A DNA stretch of 64,000 nucleotides from Actinomycetes bacterium (GTDB lineage Bacteria > Actinomycetota > Actinomycetes > Actinomycetales > Microbacteriaceae), in NCBI GenBank assembly GCA_023450335.1, contig JAEXHA010000082.1, positions 1 through 64,000 of the forward strand, written 5' to 3'. Below the pieces are notes generated by a model. That model made no database searches and was not told the DNA's origin. It saw only the letters and a list, made by a program, of their open reading frames with translations. The position numbers and the translations under genes are program-made. Each line of letters opens with the position of its first letter. The first letter of the stretch is position 1. Below are positions 40,081 through 46,983 of this stretch, piece after piece.

Positions 40081-40120
40081 AGAACGGCCGGGACCTTCGG
40101 GTTCCGGCCGTTCTGCGTTT
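40081..40120 (+). terminator. Intrinsic terminator of rpsA
   Basis: AGAACGGCCGG (40081-40091) pairs with CCGGCCGTTCT (40104-40114); the inner bases extend the stem to 15 bp and close it with a C(UUCG)G tetraloop. TTT follows at 40118-40120. It begins 18 bases after the rpsA stop. Confidence 0.9.
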
Positions 40121-40171
40121 CGGCTCGGCAGGTGGATGCCGGGGCGCCCGGCGCGGGCCCGCGCGGCACGA

Positions 40172-40177
40172 TAGCGT
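40172..40177 (+). promoter_or_regulatory. -10 hexamer of a probable leaderless histidine kinase promoter
   Basis: TAGCGT lies six bases before the histidine kinase ATG, with no ribosome site between. Confidence 0.35.
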
Positions 40178-40183
40178 CGTGTC

Positions 40184-41812
40184 ATGAGTGCGCGCGCGAC
40201 ACGGCTGCCCGACGTCGCGGCCGATCGCACCCGTGAGCGGGCGGCGGCGGTCAACCAGCTGCTGACCGGGTTCGTCACCCTCGTCTCGTGCATGGTCGTG
40301 CTCGCCATCGGCGCTGTCGGCGATACGTCTCTGTTCGTCGCCGGTGTCGCTCTCATGTTCGTGGTCACCGGACTCGCGATCATCGTGCTGTGGAACCGGT
40401 TGCCGCCGCTGGCCATCGCGGTCGTGCCGCTGGCCGACTTCCTGGCCATCACGATGCTCGAGTCCTCCACCCCCACCGTTGGGCTTGCGCTCCTCTGGGT
40501 CTTCCCGTGCCTGTGGCTGTCGTCCTCGTTCGGTGTGCGAGGCCTGGTGGCGAGCATCGTCACAGTGTCGGCCGCGATGTGGAGCACCATCGTCGCTGCC
40601 GGCTTCGAGACGTTCGAGGCCTCGTTCCTGCTCATCCCCGTCACGATGGCGGTGGTATCGGCCATCGCGTTCCTCTACGCGCGCCGGGCGGCGGCGCAGC
40701 GCATGCTGCTGAGCCGGCAGAGCACCTCGCTCAGACGCGCCGCGGACCGTGCACACCGGCAAGAGACATTCCTCACCGAGGTGCTGGATGCCGTCGACTT
40801 CGGCGTGGTGCGACTCGACCCGACCGGGGCGACGACGCTGGCCAACGAGGCGCACGCGCGACTGCTCACCTCGTCGCACGGCGACGATCGGGGCGTCTAC
40901 GCCGCCGACGGCATCACGCGACTCGCTCGCGATGATGAGCCCGTGGCGCGTGCGGAACGCGGTGAGACGTTCGAATCGACCCTCGTCTGGTACGGCGCCC
41001 CTGGCACCTCGCGGCATGCGCTGAGCGTCACGGCCCGCAGGCTGCAGGGCGCCGACGGAGCGTCGGCGGGCGGGCTCGTCGTCTCGCGCGACGTGACCAG
41101 CGAGGTCATGGCGCTGCGGGCTCGCGAAGATCTCATCGCGTCGGTGTCGCACGAACTGCGGACACCATTGACGTCGATCCTGGGGTACGTCGACCTGGCC
41201 ATGGAAACCGATGGGCTGCCGGCGCCGGCGCGGTCGAATCTCGAGGTGGTCGAGCGCAATGCCGAGCGCCTGCTGCGCATCGTGTCGGATCTTCTGGCCG
41301 CGGCGGCCGATGCCCGCGGCGGCACCGCGTTGACATTCCACCCCGAGCAGACAGACGTGACCGAGCTCGTCGAAGCGGCCGTCGACGCGATCACCGCGCA
41401 GGCGCGCGCCCGCGCGATCACGATCGACACCACCGGCATCGAACCTGCGTCGGCGTGGACCGACCCACTGCGGCTGCGCCAGGTGGTCGACAACCTGCTC
41501 AGCAACGCCGTCAAGTATCACCACGAGCGCGGCCACATCGAGGTGGGCGTGACCACCGATGTCGACCACGCCTGGATCGTGGTGCGAGACGATGGGCCTG
41601 GAATCCGAGCGGAGGAGGTGCCGCTGCTGTTCGACCGGTTCTACCGTGCGGATGCCGTGCGGCACACGTCCACACACGGCAGCGGACTGGGGCTCGCGAT
41701 CAGCCTCGAGATGATGAGGGCGCAGGGCGGCGATATCACTGTGCGCACCGAGGAGGGCAAGGGCAGCACCTTCGTGGTGCGGGTGCCGTTGCGTTCCGGA
41801 GAGGAAGACTGA
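40184..41812 (+). CDS. Membrane sensor histidine kinase
   Basis: A 542-residue two-component sensor. Five to six hydrophobic segments span about 25-165 with little extracytoplasmic sequence, suggesting sensing within the membrane. A cytoplasmic PAS-like domain follows (about 190-305; FLTEVLDAVDFGVVRLDPTG). The dimerisation/phospho-acceptor helix has SVSHELRTPLTSI with His323. The ATPase domain has NLLSNAVKY (N box), DDGPGI, LFDRFYRAD (F box) and GSGLGLAIS (G2 box). Its stop overlaps the next gene (TGATG). The nearest response regulator is convergent at 42969-43712 and is the likely partner. Confidence 0.94.
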   Translation: MSARATRLPDVAADRTRERAAAVNQLLTGFVTLVSCMVVLAIGAVGDTSLFVAGVALMFVVTGLAIIVLWNRLPPLAIAVVPLADFLAITMLESSTPTVGLALLWVFPCLWLSSSFGVRGLVASIVTVSAAMWSTIVAAGFETFEASFLLIPVTMAVVSAIAFLYARRAAAQRMLLSRQSTSLRRAADRAHRQETFLTEVLDAVDFGVVRLDPTGATTLANEAHARLLTSSHGDDRGVYAADGITRLARDDEPVARAERGETFESTLVWYGAPGTSRHALSVTARRLQGADGASAGGLVVSRDVTSEVMALRAREDLIASVSHELRTPLTSILGYVDLAMETDGLPAPARSNLEVVERNAERLLRIVSDLLAAAADARGGTALTFHPEQTDVTELVEAAVDAITAQARARAITIDTTGIEPASAWTDPLRLRQVVDNLLSNAVKYHHERGHIEVGVTTDVDHAWIVVRDDGPGIRAEEVPLLFDRFYRADAVRHTSTHGSGLGLAISLEMMRAQGGDITVRTEEGKGSTFVVRVPLRSGEED

Positions 41813-42990
41813 TGCAACTGGACATCCTGTCGGTGTCTGTGATGACCGCGATCGTCGTGAATGTTTCGGGTGTGCTGTTCCTGCTCGAGATGATCCTGCG
41901 CCGTGAGGAGCGTGTGGGTCGGATATGGGGGCTGTCGTTCCTCGCCGGCATGCTGACAACGGTCGCCTACGTGGTCGCGGCGCTCGACAACGAGTCGGTG
42001 TGGCCGGCGGCGGTGGGCAATGGTGCGCTCGTCGCCTCGGCGGGGTTCATGTGGATCGGATGCCGGGCCTTCAACCGCCGCTCGACGCTGGTGATGGGGG
42101 CGGTCGTCGTCGCCGGCTCGTTCCTCGTCTACGGCGCGACGGCGCTGGCCGCCGCGGAGGGCGTCTGGGCGGGCGCCCTGCCGATGTTCGCCCTCATCGC
42201 GGTGTTCACCGGGCTGGGGTCATTCGAAGCGTTCCGAGGGGAGATGAGGCGCCACGGCACCGCGCTCGGCCTGGCGATCGTGCTCGTGCTGGTGAGCGTG
42301 TTCTACGTGGCGCGGATCATCGTGTTCGTCGGCCCAGGGCCGGAGTCACCGCTGTTCATCTCCTGGTTCGGCACCGTGACCACGAGCGCGGTGACGCTGG
42401 TGCTCACCGTGGTCGCCCTGCTCACCACGTCTGTACTGCGGGCGGAGCGCGCGCGGGTGCGGGGAGTGACGGCTGCGACCGCCCTGCAGCGTGGCGACGA
42501 CGGCATCCTGCGCTCGGAATCGTTCGCGCTGACGTTCGGGGAACTCGTGCGGCGGGCGGCGGCGCGCGGTGAAGTCGTGGGCGTGGCGGCGGTTGTGGTC
42601 GAAGAACTGGGACAGATCGCCACGGCGTTCGGAGCGGACGAGGCCTTCCGCGTGTCATCGGCGTTCCGGCGCGCGACGCGCGATGCGGCGCCGCTGCAGA
42701 CGATCATCGGCGAAGGCGCCGAAGGAGAGCTGCTGGTCGCACTCACGCCGGCAGCAGAGGACGAGGCGCGAGATCTCGCGAGCGCGCTGCAGCGCGGCGC
42801 CTCAGCGGCTGCGGAGGGGGCGCGAGTCACCGTTGCGCCGATGGTGACGGTCGGCGTGGCGGTGGCATCCGGTGCCGACAGCTCGGCGGAGGAGCTGATC
42901 GGCGCCGCGCGGCGGGCGGCGTCGACCGCAGACGATCAGCTCGGCGTGGCGGTCACCTGGACGACCCGTCAGGAGCACGTCGACCGGTAG
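41812..42990 (+). CDS. Membrane protein with degenerate GGDEF-like domain
   Basis: A 392-residue protein with about six to seven hydrophobic helices (residues 1-215) followed by a cytoplasmic domain (about 222-385) that has the shape of a GGDEF domain: RSESFALTFGELVRRAAARGEVVGVAAVVVEELGQIATAFGADEAFRVS in segments. The active-site hairpin, where GGDEF should be, reads GEGAEGELL, so diguanylate cyclase activity is unlikely. It is translated in coupling with the histidine kinase and its 3' end overlaps the convergent response regulator by 22 bases. A role as an auxiliary sensor or c-di-GMP/GTP reader for the kinase is inference. Confidence 0.8.
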   Translation: MQLDILSVSVMTAIVVNVSGVLFLLEMILRREERVGRIWGLSFLAGMLTTVAYVVAALDNESVWPAAVGNGALVASAGFMWIGCRAFNRRSTLVMGAVVVAGSFLVYGATALAAAEGVWAGALPMFALIAVFTGLGSFEAFRGEMRRHGTALGLAIVLVLVSVFYVARIIVFVGPGPESPLFISWFGTVTTSAVTLVLTVVALLTTSVLRAERARVRGVTAATALQRGDDGILRSESFALTFGELVRRAAARGEVVGVAAVVVEELGQIATAFGADEAFRVSSAFRRATRDAAPLQTIIGEGAEGELLVALTPAAEDEARDLASALQRGASAAAEGARVTVAPMVTVGVAVASGADSSAEELIGAARRAASTADDQLGVAVTWTTRQEHVDR

Positions 42991-43712
42991 CCGACCCCGC
43001 GCACGGTCTCGATCCATCGCGGCTGGGCGGGCGATTCGCCGAGCTTGCGGCGCAGGTTCGCGACATGCACCTCGATGGCGCGCTCGTCGTGCTCGGTGAC
43101 GAAGCCCGCACCGCTCGCGCGGTCGCCGCGCAGCAGCAGCGCGAGCGACCCCTTCGAGACGACGCGGCCCTTCTGCTCGAGCAGGTCGAACAGGATGTCG
43201 AACTCGCTGCGGGTCAACTCGACCTCGGCGCCGTCGACGAGGACCAGGCGTCGAGGACCGTTCACGCGCAGCCCCTCATATTCGAGCCAGTCGTCGTCCT
43301 CCGATGCCGCGGGAGCCGCCGGCGGAGCGTCAGCGGCCACGAGGTTGCGCGGGCGTCGCAGCATCGCCTCGATGCGCGCGCGCAGCTCGCGGGGGCGGAA
43401 GGGCTTGGTGATGTAGTCGTCGGCACCGGCCTGAAGGCCCTGCAGGATGTCGATCTCTTCGGCGCGCGCAGTGAGCATGACGATGTACGTCGAGCTGAGC
43501 GTGCGGATGCGCTTCGCGGTTTCGAAGCCGTCCATGCCCGGCATACTGACGTCGAGCGTCGTCACGACCGGATCGTGCTCGCGCACGAGCTCCAGGCCCG
43601 CCTCGCCGTTGCCTGCGGAGAACGCCGTGAAACCGGCGTTCTCCAGGACCTCGGCCAGCAGAGCGCGGATGTCCGGGTCATCCTCGATGACCACCGCGAC
43701 CCGCTGCTCCAC
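42969..43712 (-). CDS. OmpR/PhoB-family response regulator
   Basis: A 247-residue DNA-binding response regulator. The receiver domain has the acidic pair VIEDDPD, the phospho-acceptor aspartate Asp54 (TTLDVSMPGMDG) and the lysine in KPFRPRELRARI. A C-terminal winged helix (about 155-247) has ELTRSEFDILFDLLEQKGRVVSK and VHVANLRRKLGE ending GVGYRSTC. The start is set at GTG 43712 because GGAGG lies eight bases upstream; an upstream ATG at 43802 would add about 30 unlikely residues. It follows the SipW-type gene run on the same strand by 92 bases, so it may be co-transcribed with it. OmpR-type proteins bind 11-bp-phased repeats such as those at 46141-46191. Confidence 0.93.
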   Translation of the reverse strand: MEQRVAVVIEDDPDIRALLAEVLENAGFTAFSAGNGEAGLELVREHDPVVTTLDVSMPGMDGFETAKRIRTLSSTYIVMLTARAEEIDILQGLQAGADDYITKPFRPRELRARIEAMLRRPRNLVAADAPPAAPAASEDDDWLEYEGLRVNGPRRLVLVDGAEVELTRSEFDILFDLLEQKGRVVSKGSLALLLRGDRASGAGFVTEHDERAIEVHVANLRRKLGESPAQPRWIETVRGVGYRSTCS

Positions 43713-43804
43713 TGGCTCAACCTCCGTCGCCCCGCCGCCCGTCGTGGGCCACGTGATCTCGGTGATGATATCCCAGAACACACTTTGGAACGCGCGTCCC
43801 ATGG

Positions 43805-44338
43805 TCACGAACCGCAGATGTTGTTGCTGTTCGCGCCGCGCTCGGCGACCGTGATCGAAAACTGCATCTGCCAGACACCACCGACGCCACGCAGGATGGG
43901 CAATTGCGTGCAGCTCCATCCGGCACTCGGCGCCGCGCTGGTCAGCTGGGTGAGGACCGATCCCTTCCAGTCGAAGCTGTCGGGGTCGGGCGTGCCGTCC
44001 GCAGTCGTGAGGTCCAGCTCGAAGGTGACGTAATGGGCGACTCCCGGGCCACTCGACGTCACGAGGTCGTATTGCACGTAGCGCGCGCCGTGGTTGCCCC
44101 AGCTGTGCCTATACGCGAGCCCCACGATCGTGCATCCTTCGATTTCGTCGCCGGTGGCGGCGTTCCGCCATGTGCAAGTTCCATGACCCGTGCTCCACGT
44201 GCCTGCCGTGGCGGTCGCGGAGACGTGTACCTGGTCGGTCCAGGCGGCTTGCGTCTGTGAGGCGGCGCCGGCGCTGACGCCGATGCCGACGACGGCCAAG
44301 GCAGCCAGGATGAGCGCGGCGATGCGTGAGCGGATCAT
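43805..44338 (-). CDS. SipW-dependent-type secreted protein (TasA/camelysin-like)
   Basis: A 177-residue exported protein. The N-terminal hydrophobic signal (6-26) runs into QAAWTDQV; AAWTD at 31-35 is the motif that marks substrates of SipW-type signal peptidase. The mature domain is beta-rich with four cysteines (TCTW, GCTI, SCTQ, NICGS). It has no LPXTG motif. It is the last gene of the operon starting at 46051, and its start overlaps the stop of the LPXTG gene by four bases. Fibre-forming TasA-like behaviour is inferred from the motif and context only. Confidence 0.83.
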   Translation of the reverse strand: MIRSRIAALILAALAVVGIGVSAGAASQTQAAWTDQVHVSATATAGTWSTGHGTCTWRNAATGDEIEGCTIVGLAYRHSWGNHGARYVQYDLVTSSGPGVAHYVTFELDLTTADGTPDPDSFDWKGSVLTQLTSAAPSAGWSCTQLPILRGVGGVWQMQFSITVAERGANSNNICGS

Positions 44339-44874
44339 GATGTCGCCTCCTCTTCCTGTTCTTTGCGACGTCGTGCGATCAGAATGATGATGAAGCCGCC
44401 GATGATGGCGGCGATGGCTGCGCCGATCGCACCTGCGGCCAGGGTGCCGCCGGTGGACGGCAGTGTGGCGTCCGCCTCGACGAATGTCAGGGTGCCGCTC
44501 GCAGCTGCGGCGGCTCCCTGAGCGAGGTCATCCGGCATGCGGGTGGTGGTCACCAGGGTGTGGGTACCGGATGCCAGGGTGCTGCCGGTCAGGTCATCCC
44601 ACTCGGTGCACTCGTTGCCGGTGCACAGTGCGACGGTCCAGTCGGCATCGGCCCCGGTCGTCGACCAGTCGGTCGCAGCCACACGCGCGCGCACCGGGAT
44701 GGTGAACGGCTGGGTCGACGAGCGGGTCTCGCCGGGCAGCATCTGCTGGTGGCTGACCTCGACCGGCAGCGCGACGGTGGTGGGGGCCGGCATGGCCAGG
44801 CCGACGGCGAGAACGGTGCCGACGATCATCGCCGGCACCACGGCGGCCAGCGTCTGACGAATGCGTGTGCTCAT
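44335..44874 (-). CDS. LPXTG-anchored surface protein of the SipW operon
   Basis: A 179-residue precursor with an N-terminal signal (about 11-30), a beta-rich mature domain with one cysteine pair (Cys84, Cys89), and a sortase signal: LPSTG at 138-142, a hydrophobic helix (about 145-167) and a charged RRRK tail. It lacks the AAWTD motif of its neighbours, so it probably uses the normal signal peptidase. QMLPGETRSS (45-54) resembles NLLPGETRTI of the first protein of the operon, hinting at shared ancestry of the mature domains. It would be the wall anchor of the fibre; the sortase itself is not in the window. Confidence 0.85.
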   Translation of the reverse strand: MSTRIRQTLAAVVPAMIVGTVLAVGLAMPAPTTVALPVEVSHQQMLPGETRSSTQPFTIPVRARVAATDWSTTGADADWTVALCTGNECTEWDDLTGSTLASGTHTLVTTTRMPDDLAQGAAAAASGTLTFVEADATLPSTGGTLAAGAIGAAIAAIIGGFIIILIARRRKEQEEEATS

Positions 44875-45398
44875 CAGTGCACCGCCGCGGCGCGGGGCGC
44901 CCGCGGGCGGGGCGCGGCAGGGATCAGAAGGGACAGGCCGAGCAGTGAGCCGAGCCCGATGAGAAGGGGGACGGCCACGGCGGGCGTGGTCATCTGGGTG
45001 ACGACCGTGCCCATGCCGGCCAGCTGCCAGGTGGGCTTCCAGACGGATGCGCCGACGGTGTAGTCGAGGGCGTCGGAGAACTCGTTGTTGTCGCCCTTCA
45101 TCGCGATCTGGAACTGACCAGGCGTGGTCTCGGTGATCGTCTCGATGCGGTGGGTGACCAGCGCGTCGGTGAATTCTGACGGGAGGCTGACGACATCGCC
45201 GACCTCGAGGTCAGCGGAGTCGGCCTTTGTCGCGACGAGAAGGTCGCCGGTCATGATGCCGGGCTCCATCGAGCCCGAGACGACCACGAGCGGCTTGATG
45301 AGGCCGGCGGTGGTCGCACCCCAGACGGCGCCGCAGACGATGCCGATGGCGGCGAGCGCCCACAGCAGGCCGACGGAGAGGCGGCGGAGGAGCTGCAT
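44874..45398 (-). CDS. sipW: SipW-type signal peptidase I
   Basis: Membrane serine endopeptidase of the ER/archaeal type used for TasA-like proteins. The 174-residue product has an N-terminal helix (about 6-33), the catalytic serine in VVVSGSMEPGI (Ser43) and the histidine in ALVTHRI (His83) that replaces the lysine of the usual bacterial type, GDNNEFSD, and a C-terminal helix (about 130-160). It is flanked by two AAWTD proteins, its probable substrates. Its stop overlaps the next start (TGATGA). A long hairpin separates it from the first gene of the operon. Confidence 0.92.
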   Translation of the reverse strand: MQLLRRLSVGLLWALAAIGIVCGAVWGATTAGLIKPLVVVSGSMEPGIMTGDLLVATKADSADLEVGDVVSLPSEFTDALVTHRIETITETTPGQFQIAMKGDNNEFSDALDYTVGASVWKPTWQLAGMGTVVTQMTTPAVAVPLLIGLGSLLGLSLLIPAAPRPRAPRAAAVH

Positions 45399-45444
45399 GG
45401 CGATTCCTTGTCTGGGATGGAGGGATTGGGGCGGTGGATGTGGA

Positions 45445-45481
45445 CCGACGGCAGGACGCGGGGGGAGCGTCCTGCCGTCGG
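45445..45481 (-). other. Perfect 15-bp hairpin between the first fibre gene and sipW
   Basis: CCGACGGCAGGACGC (45445-45459) and GCGTCCTGCCGTCGG (45467-45481) form a perfect stem with a G-rich seven-base loop. It starts seven bases beyond the first gene's stop. No T-run follows on the transcribed strand, so it may partly terminate transcription or protect the upstream mRNA, making the first protein more abundant than the peptidase. Those roles are inference. Confidence 0.75.
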
Positions 45482-45487
45482 AGATGG

Positions 45488-46051
45488 TCAGCCGGCGGTT
45501 GCGGTGCCGGCGACGGTGACGATGATGGTCGCCTTCGCACCCTGGTTGGCGGCATCCCAGTCGGCCGGAGTCGTCACGGTCAGCTTGAATGCATCACTTG
45601 CTCCACCGGCCAGGGTCGGAGTGGTGTCGGTGAATGCCACGCCTGGCACGGTCTCGAACCCGTTGACGGCCTCGTTGACCAATTCGTAGGAGTAGTTGAG
45701 GTTCGCGCTGACGGTGCTGTCGTTCAAGATGGACAGATCGATGGTCCGGGTCTCGCCGGGGAGGAGGTTGGCGAGTTTGGACGCCGGGATGACCAGCTCA
45801 ATGGCGTCCTTGTTGTCGCTCTCCTTCCAGTCGGTGTCGCTGGGGTCGGCGCCGATGGCGCCCTGCAGGTTGAACGTGGCAGCCTGGGCGTCGGCCGAGA
45901 AGAAGACGTTGTCGGTCCACGCGGCGCTGGTGGCCGCCGCGCCGATGCCGCCGACGGCGAGCGCGGCGAGCGTGAACGCGATGATGGGGCGCTTCTTGTC
46001 CTTGCGCGGCTCCTCAGCTGTGACGTCGGGGGTGGTGTTGTTGTCGATCAT
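45488..46051 (-). CDS. SipW-dependent-type secreted protein (TasA/camelysin-like), operon head
   Basis: A 187-residue exported protein with a cytoplasmic charged N-terminus (KDKKR at 18-21), a hydrophobic signal (22-42) and SAAWTDNV; AAWTD is at 43-47. The mature domain begins with FFSADAQAATFNLQG and has NLLPGETRTIDLSILNDS and WDAANQGAKATIIVTV, beta-strand patterns like those of TasA and camelysin. No cysteine and no anchor motif, so it fits a self-assembling fibre subunit. It heads the operon, behind the control region at 46102-46191. The ATG at 46051 is preceded by an AGAGGTCA ribosome site. Confidence 0.85.
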   Translation of the reverse strand: MIDNNTTPDVTAEEPRKDKKRPIIAFTLAALAVGGIGAAATSAAWTDNVFFSADAQAATFNLQGAIGADPSDTDWKESDNKDAIELVIPASKLANLLPGETRTIDLSILNDSTVSANLNYSYELVNEAVNGFETVPGVAFTDTTPTLAGGASDAFKLTVTTPADWDAANQGAKATIIVTVAGTATAG

Positions 46052-46101
46052 GATGTGACCTCTGAAACTCGGGGTTACGCCGGGGTGTTGGCCCCGATCC
46101 G

Positions 46102-46191
46102 GTCACCGATTTCGGTGACACTTCGAAGGTACGAGCGGGCCCTCAGCCCCTCCCCAAGCGATCCTCAAGGCCGCCTCAGGTTCGGCTCATG
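46102..46191 (-). promoter_or_regulatory. Control region of the SipW operon: phased heptamers, -10 and palindrome
   Basis: On the plus strand, heptamers CCTCAGC (46141), CCCCAAG (46152), CCTCAAG (46163), CCTCAGG (46174) and a weaker GCTCATG (46185) start exactly 11 bases apart. On the transcribed minus strand a TACCTT -10 lies at 46131-46126, nine bases past the last heptamer, the spacing of PhoB/OmpR-activated promoters that lack a -35. A palindrome with 8-bp perfect arms, GTCACCGA and TCGGTGAC (46102-46109 and 46112-46119), covers the expected start of transcription. The adjacent OmpR-type regulator is the obvious candidate binder. The heptamers also lie 26 bases from the coaE start. Confidence 0.7.
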
Positions 46192-46216
46192 ATTGCCCGC
46201 GTGGCACGATGAACCC

Positions 46217-46819
46217 ATGCCTCTCATCGCCCTGACCGGGGGAATCGCGTCCGGCAAATCCACGATCTCGCGACGGCTCGCCGAGCACGGCGCCGTCATC
46301 GTCGACGCCGATCAGATCGTCCGCGAGGTGCAGGCCCCCGGCTCAGGCGTGCTGACCGAGATCGCCGCGGCTTTCGGTGACGGGGTCCTCACCGCCGACG
46401 GCGGTCTGGACCGTGCCGTCCTCGGCAACATCGTCTTCGGCGACGCAGAAGCCCTCGCGCGTCTGAACGCGATCGTCCATCCGGCCGTGCGCAGCGAGTC
46501 GCAGCGCCGGTTCGACGATGCCTTCCATCGGCATCCACAGGCCGTCGTCGTCTATGACGTGCCGTTGCTGGTCGAGGCACGCGTCGACGACCCGTGGGAC
46601 CTCATCGTGGTCGCCGACGCGCCTGCTGATGTGAGGCACCGACGGCTGGTCGAACTGCGCGGCATGAGCGACGAGGAGGCAGCCGGGCGCATTGCCGCAC
46701 AGGTCTCCGACGAGCAGCGCCGGGCGGTCGCCGATGTCGTCATCGACACCGCCGGCACGCTCGAGCACACCCGCTCGCAGGTCGACGCGCTGTGGGAACG
46801 TCTCGCCGCCACCGACTGA
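46217..46819 (+). CDS. coaE: Dephospho-CoA kinase
   Basis: Last step of coenzyme A synthesis: phosphorylates the 3'-hydroxyl of dephospho-CoA. The 200-residue product has the P-loop GGIASGKST (8-16), VDADQIVREV with the base aspartate, IVHPAVR and YDVPLLVEA, and VVADAPADVRHRRL. Length is standard. In many actinobacteria coaE follows rpsA directly; here the kinase and SipW loci (40184-46051) lie between them, which could reflect an insertion into a conserved neighbourhood. The start ATG 46217 lacks a strong ribosome site. Confidence 0.95.
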   Translation: MPLIALTGGIASGKSTISRRLAEHGAVIVDADQIVREVQAPGSGVLTEIAAAFGDGVLTADGGLDRAVLGNIVFGDAEALARLNAIVHPAVRSESQRRFDDAFHRHPQAVVVYDVPLLVEARVDDPWDLIVVADAPADVRHRRLVELRGMSDEEAAGRIAAQVSDEQRRAVADVVIDTAGTLEHTRSQVDALWERLAATD

Positions 46820-46878
46820 GTGACGGCACGACAAGGGGCAGTGTCACGGGCGCCGCTCATAACGCAGTTCTACTTCTC

Positions 46879-46892
46879 TTTCAGAGCTGAAA
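46879..46892. promoter_or_regulatory. Inverted repeat upstream of the acyl-CoA dehydrogenase operon
   Basis: TTTCAG-AG-CTGAAA has perfect 6-bp arms and lies in the 164-base spacer about 90 bases before the first operon gene. It stands out as AT-rich. A regulator-binding site is plausible; the regulator is unknown (the LysR protein at 54813 is one candidate). Confidence 0.4.
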
Positions 46893-46983
46893 TCCCTGTT
46901 TGCCAGCGCAAGCGCGTCCGGTGAGCATGGGATGAGTCGCACCGAAGTGGGTGCACCCATCGAAGTCTCGAAGAGGAGGCGCC

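Noticed and set aside
43713..43802. Upstream ATG for the response regulator at 43802
   Set aside because: It would add about 30 residues unlike any receiver-domain start, while GTG at 43712 has a strong GGAGG site at ideal spacing.
45488..46051. LPGET in the TasA-like protein as a sortase motif
   Set aside because: It is LPxET rather than LPxTG, lies mid-protein and is not followed by a hydrophobic helix and basic tail.
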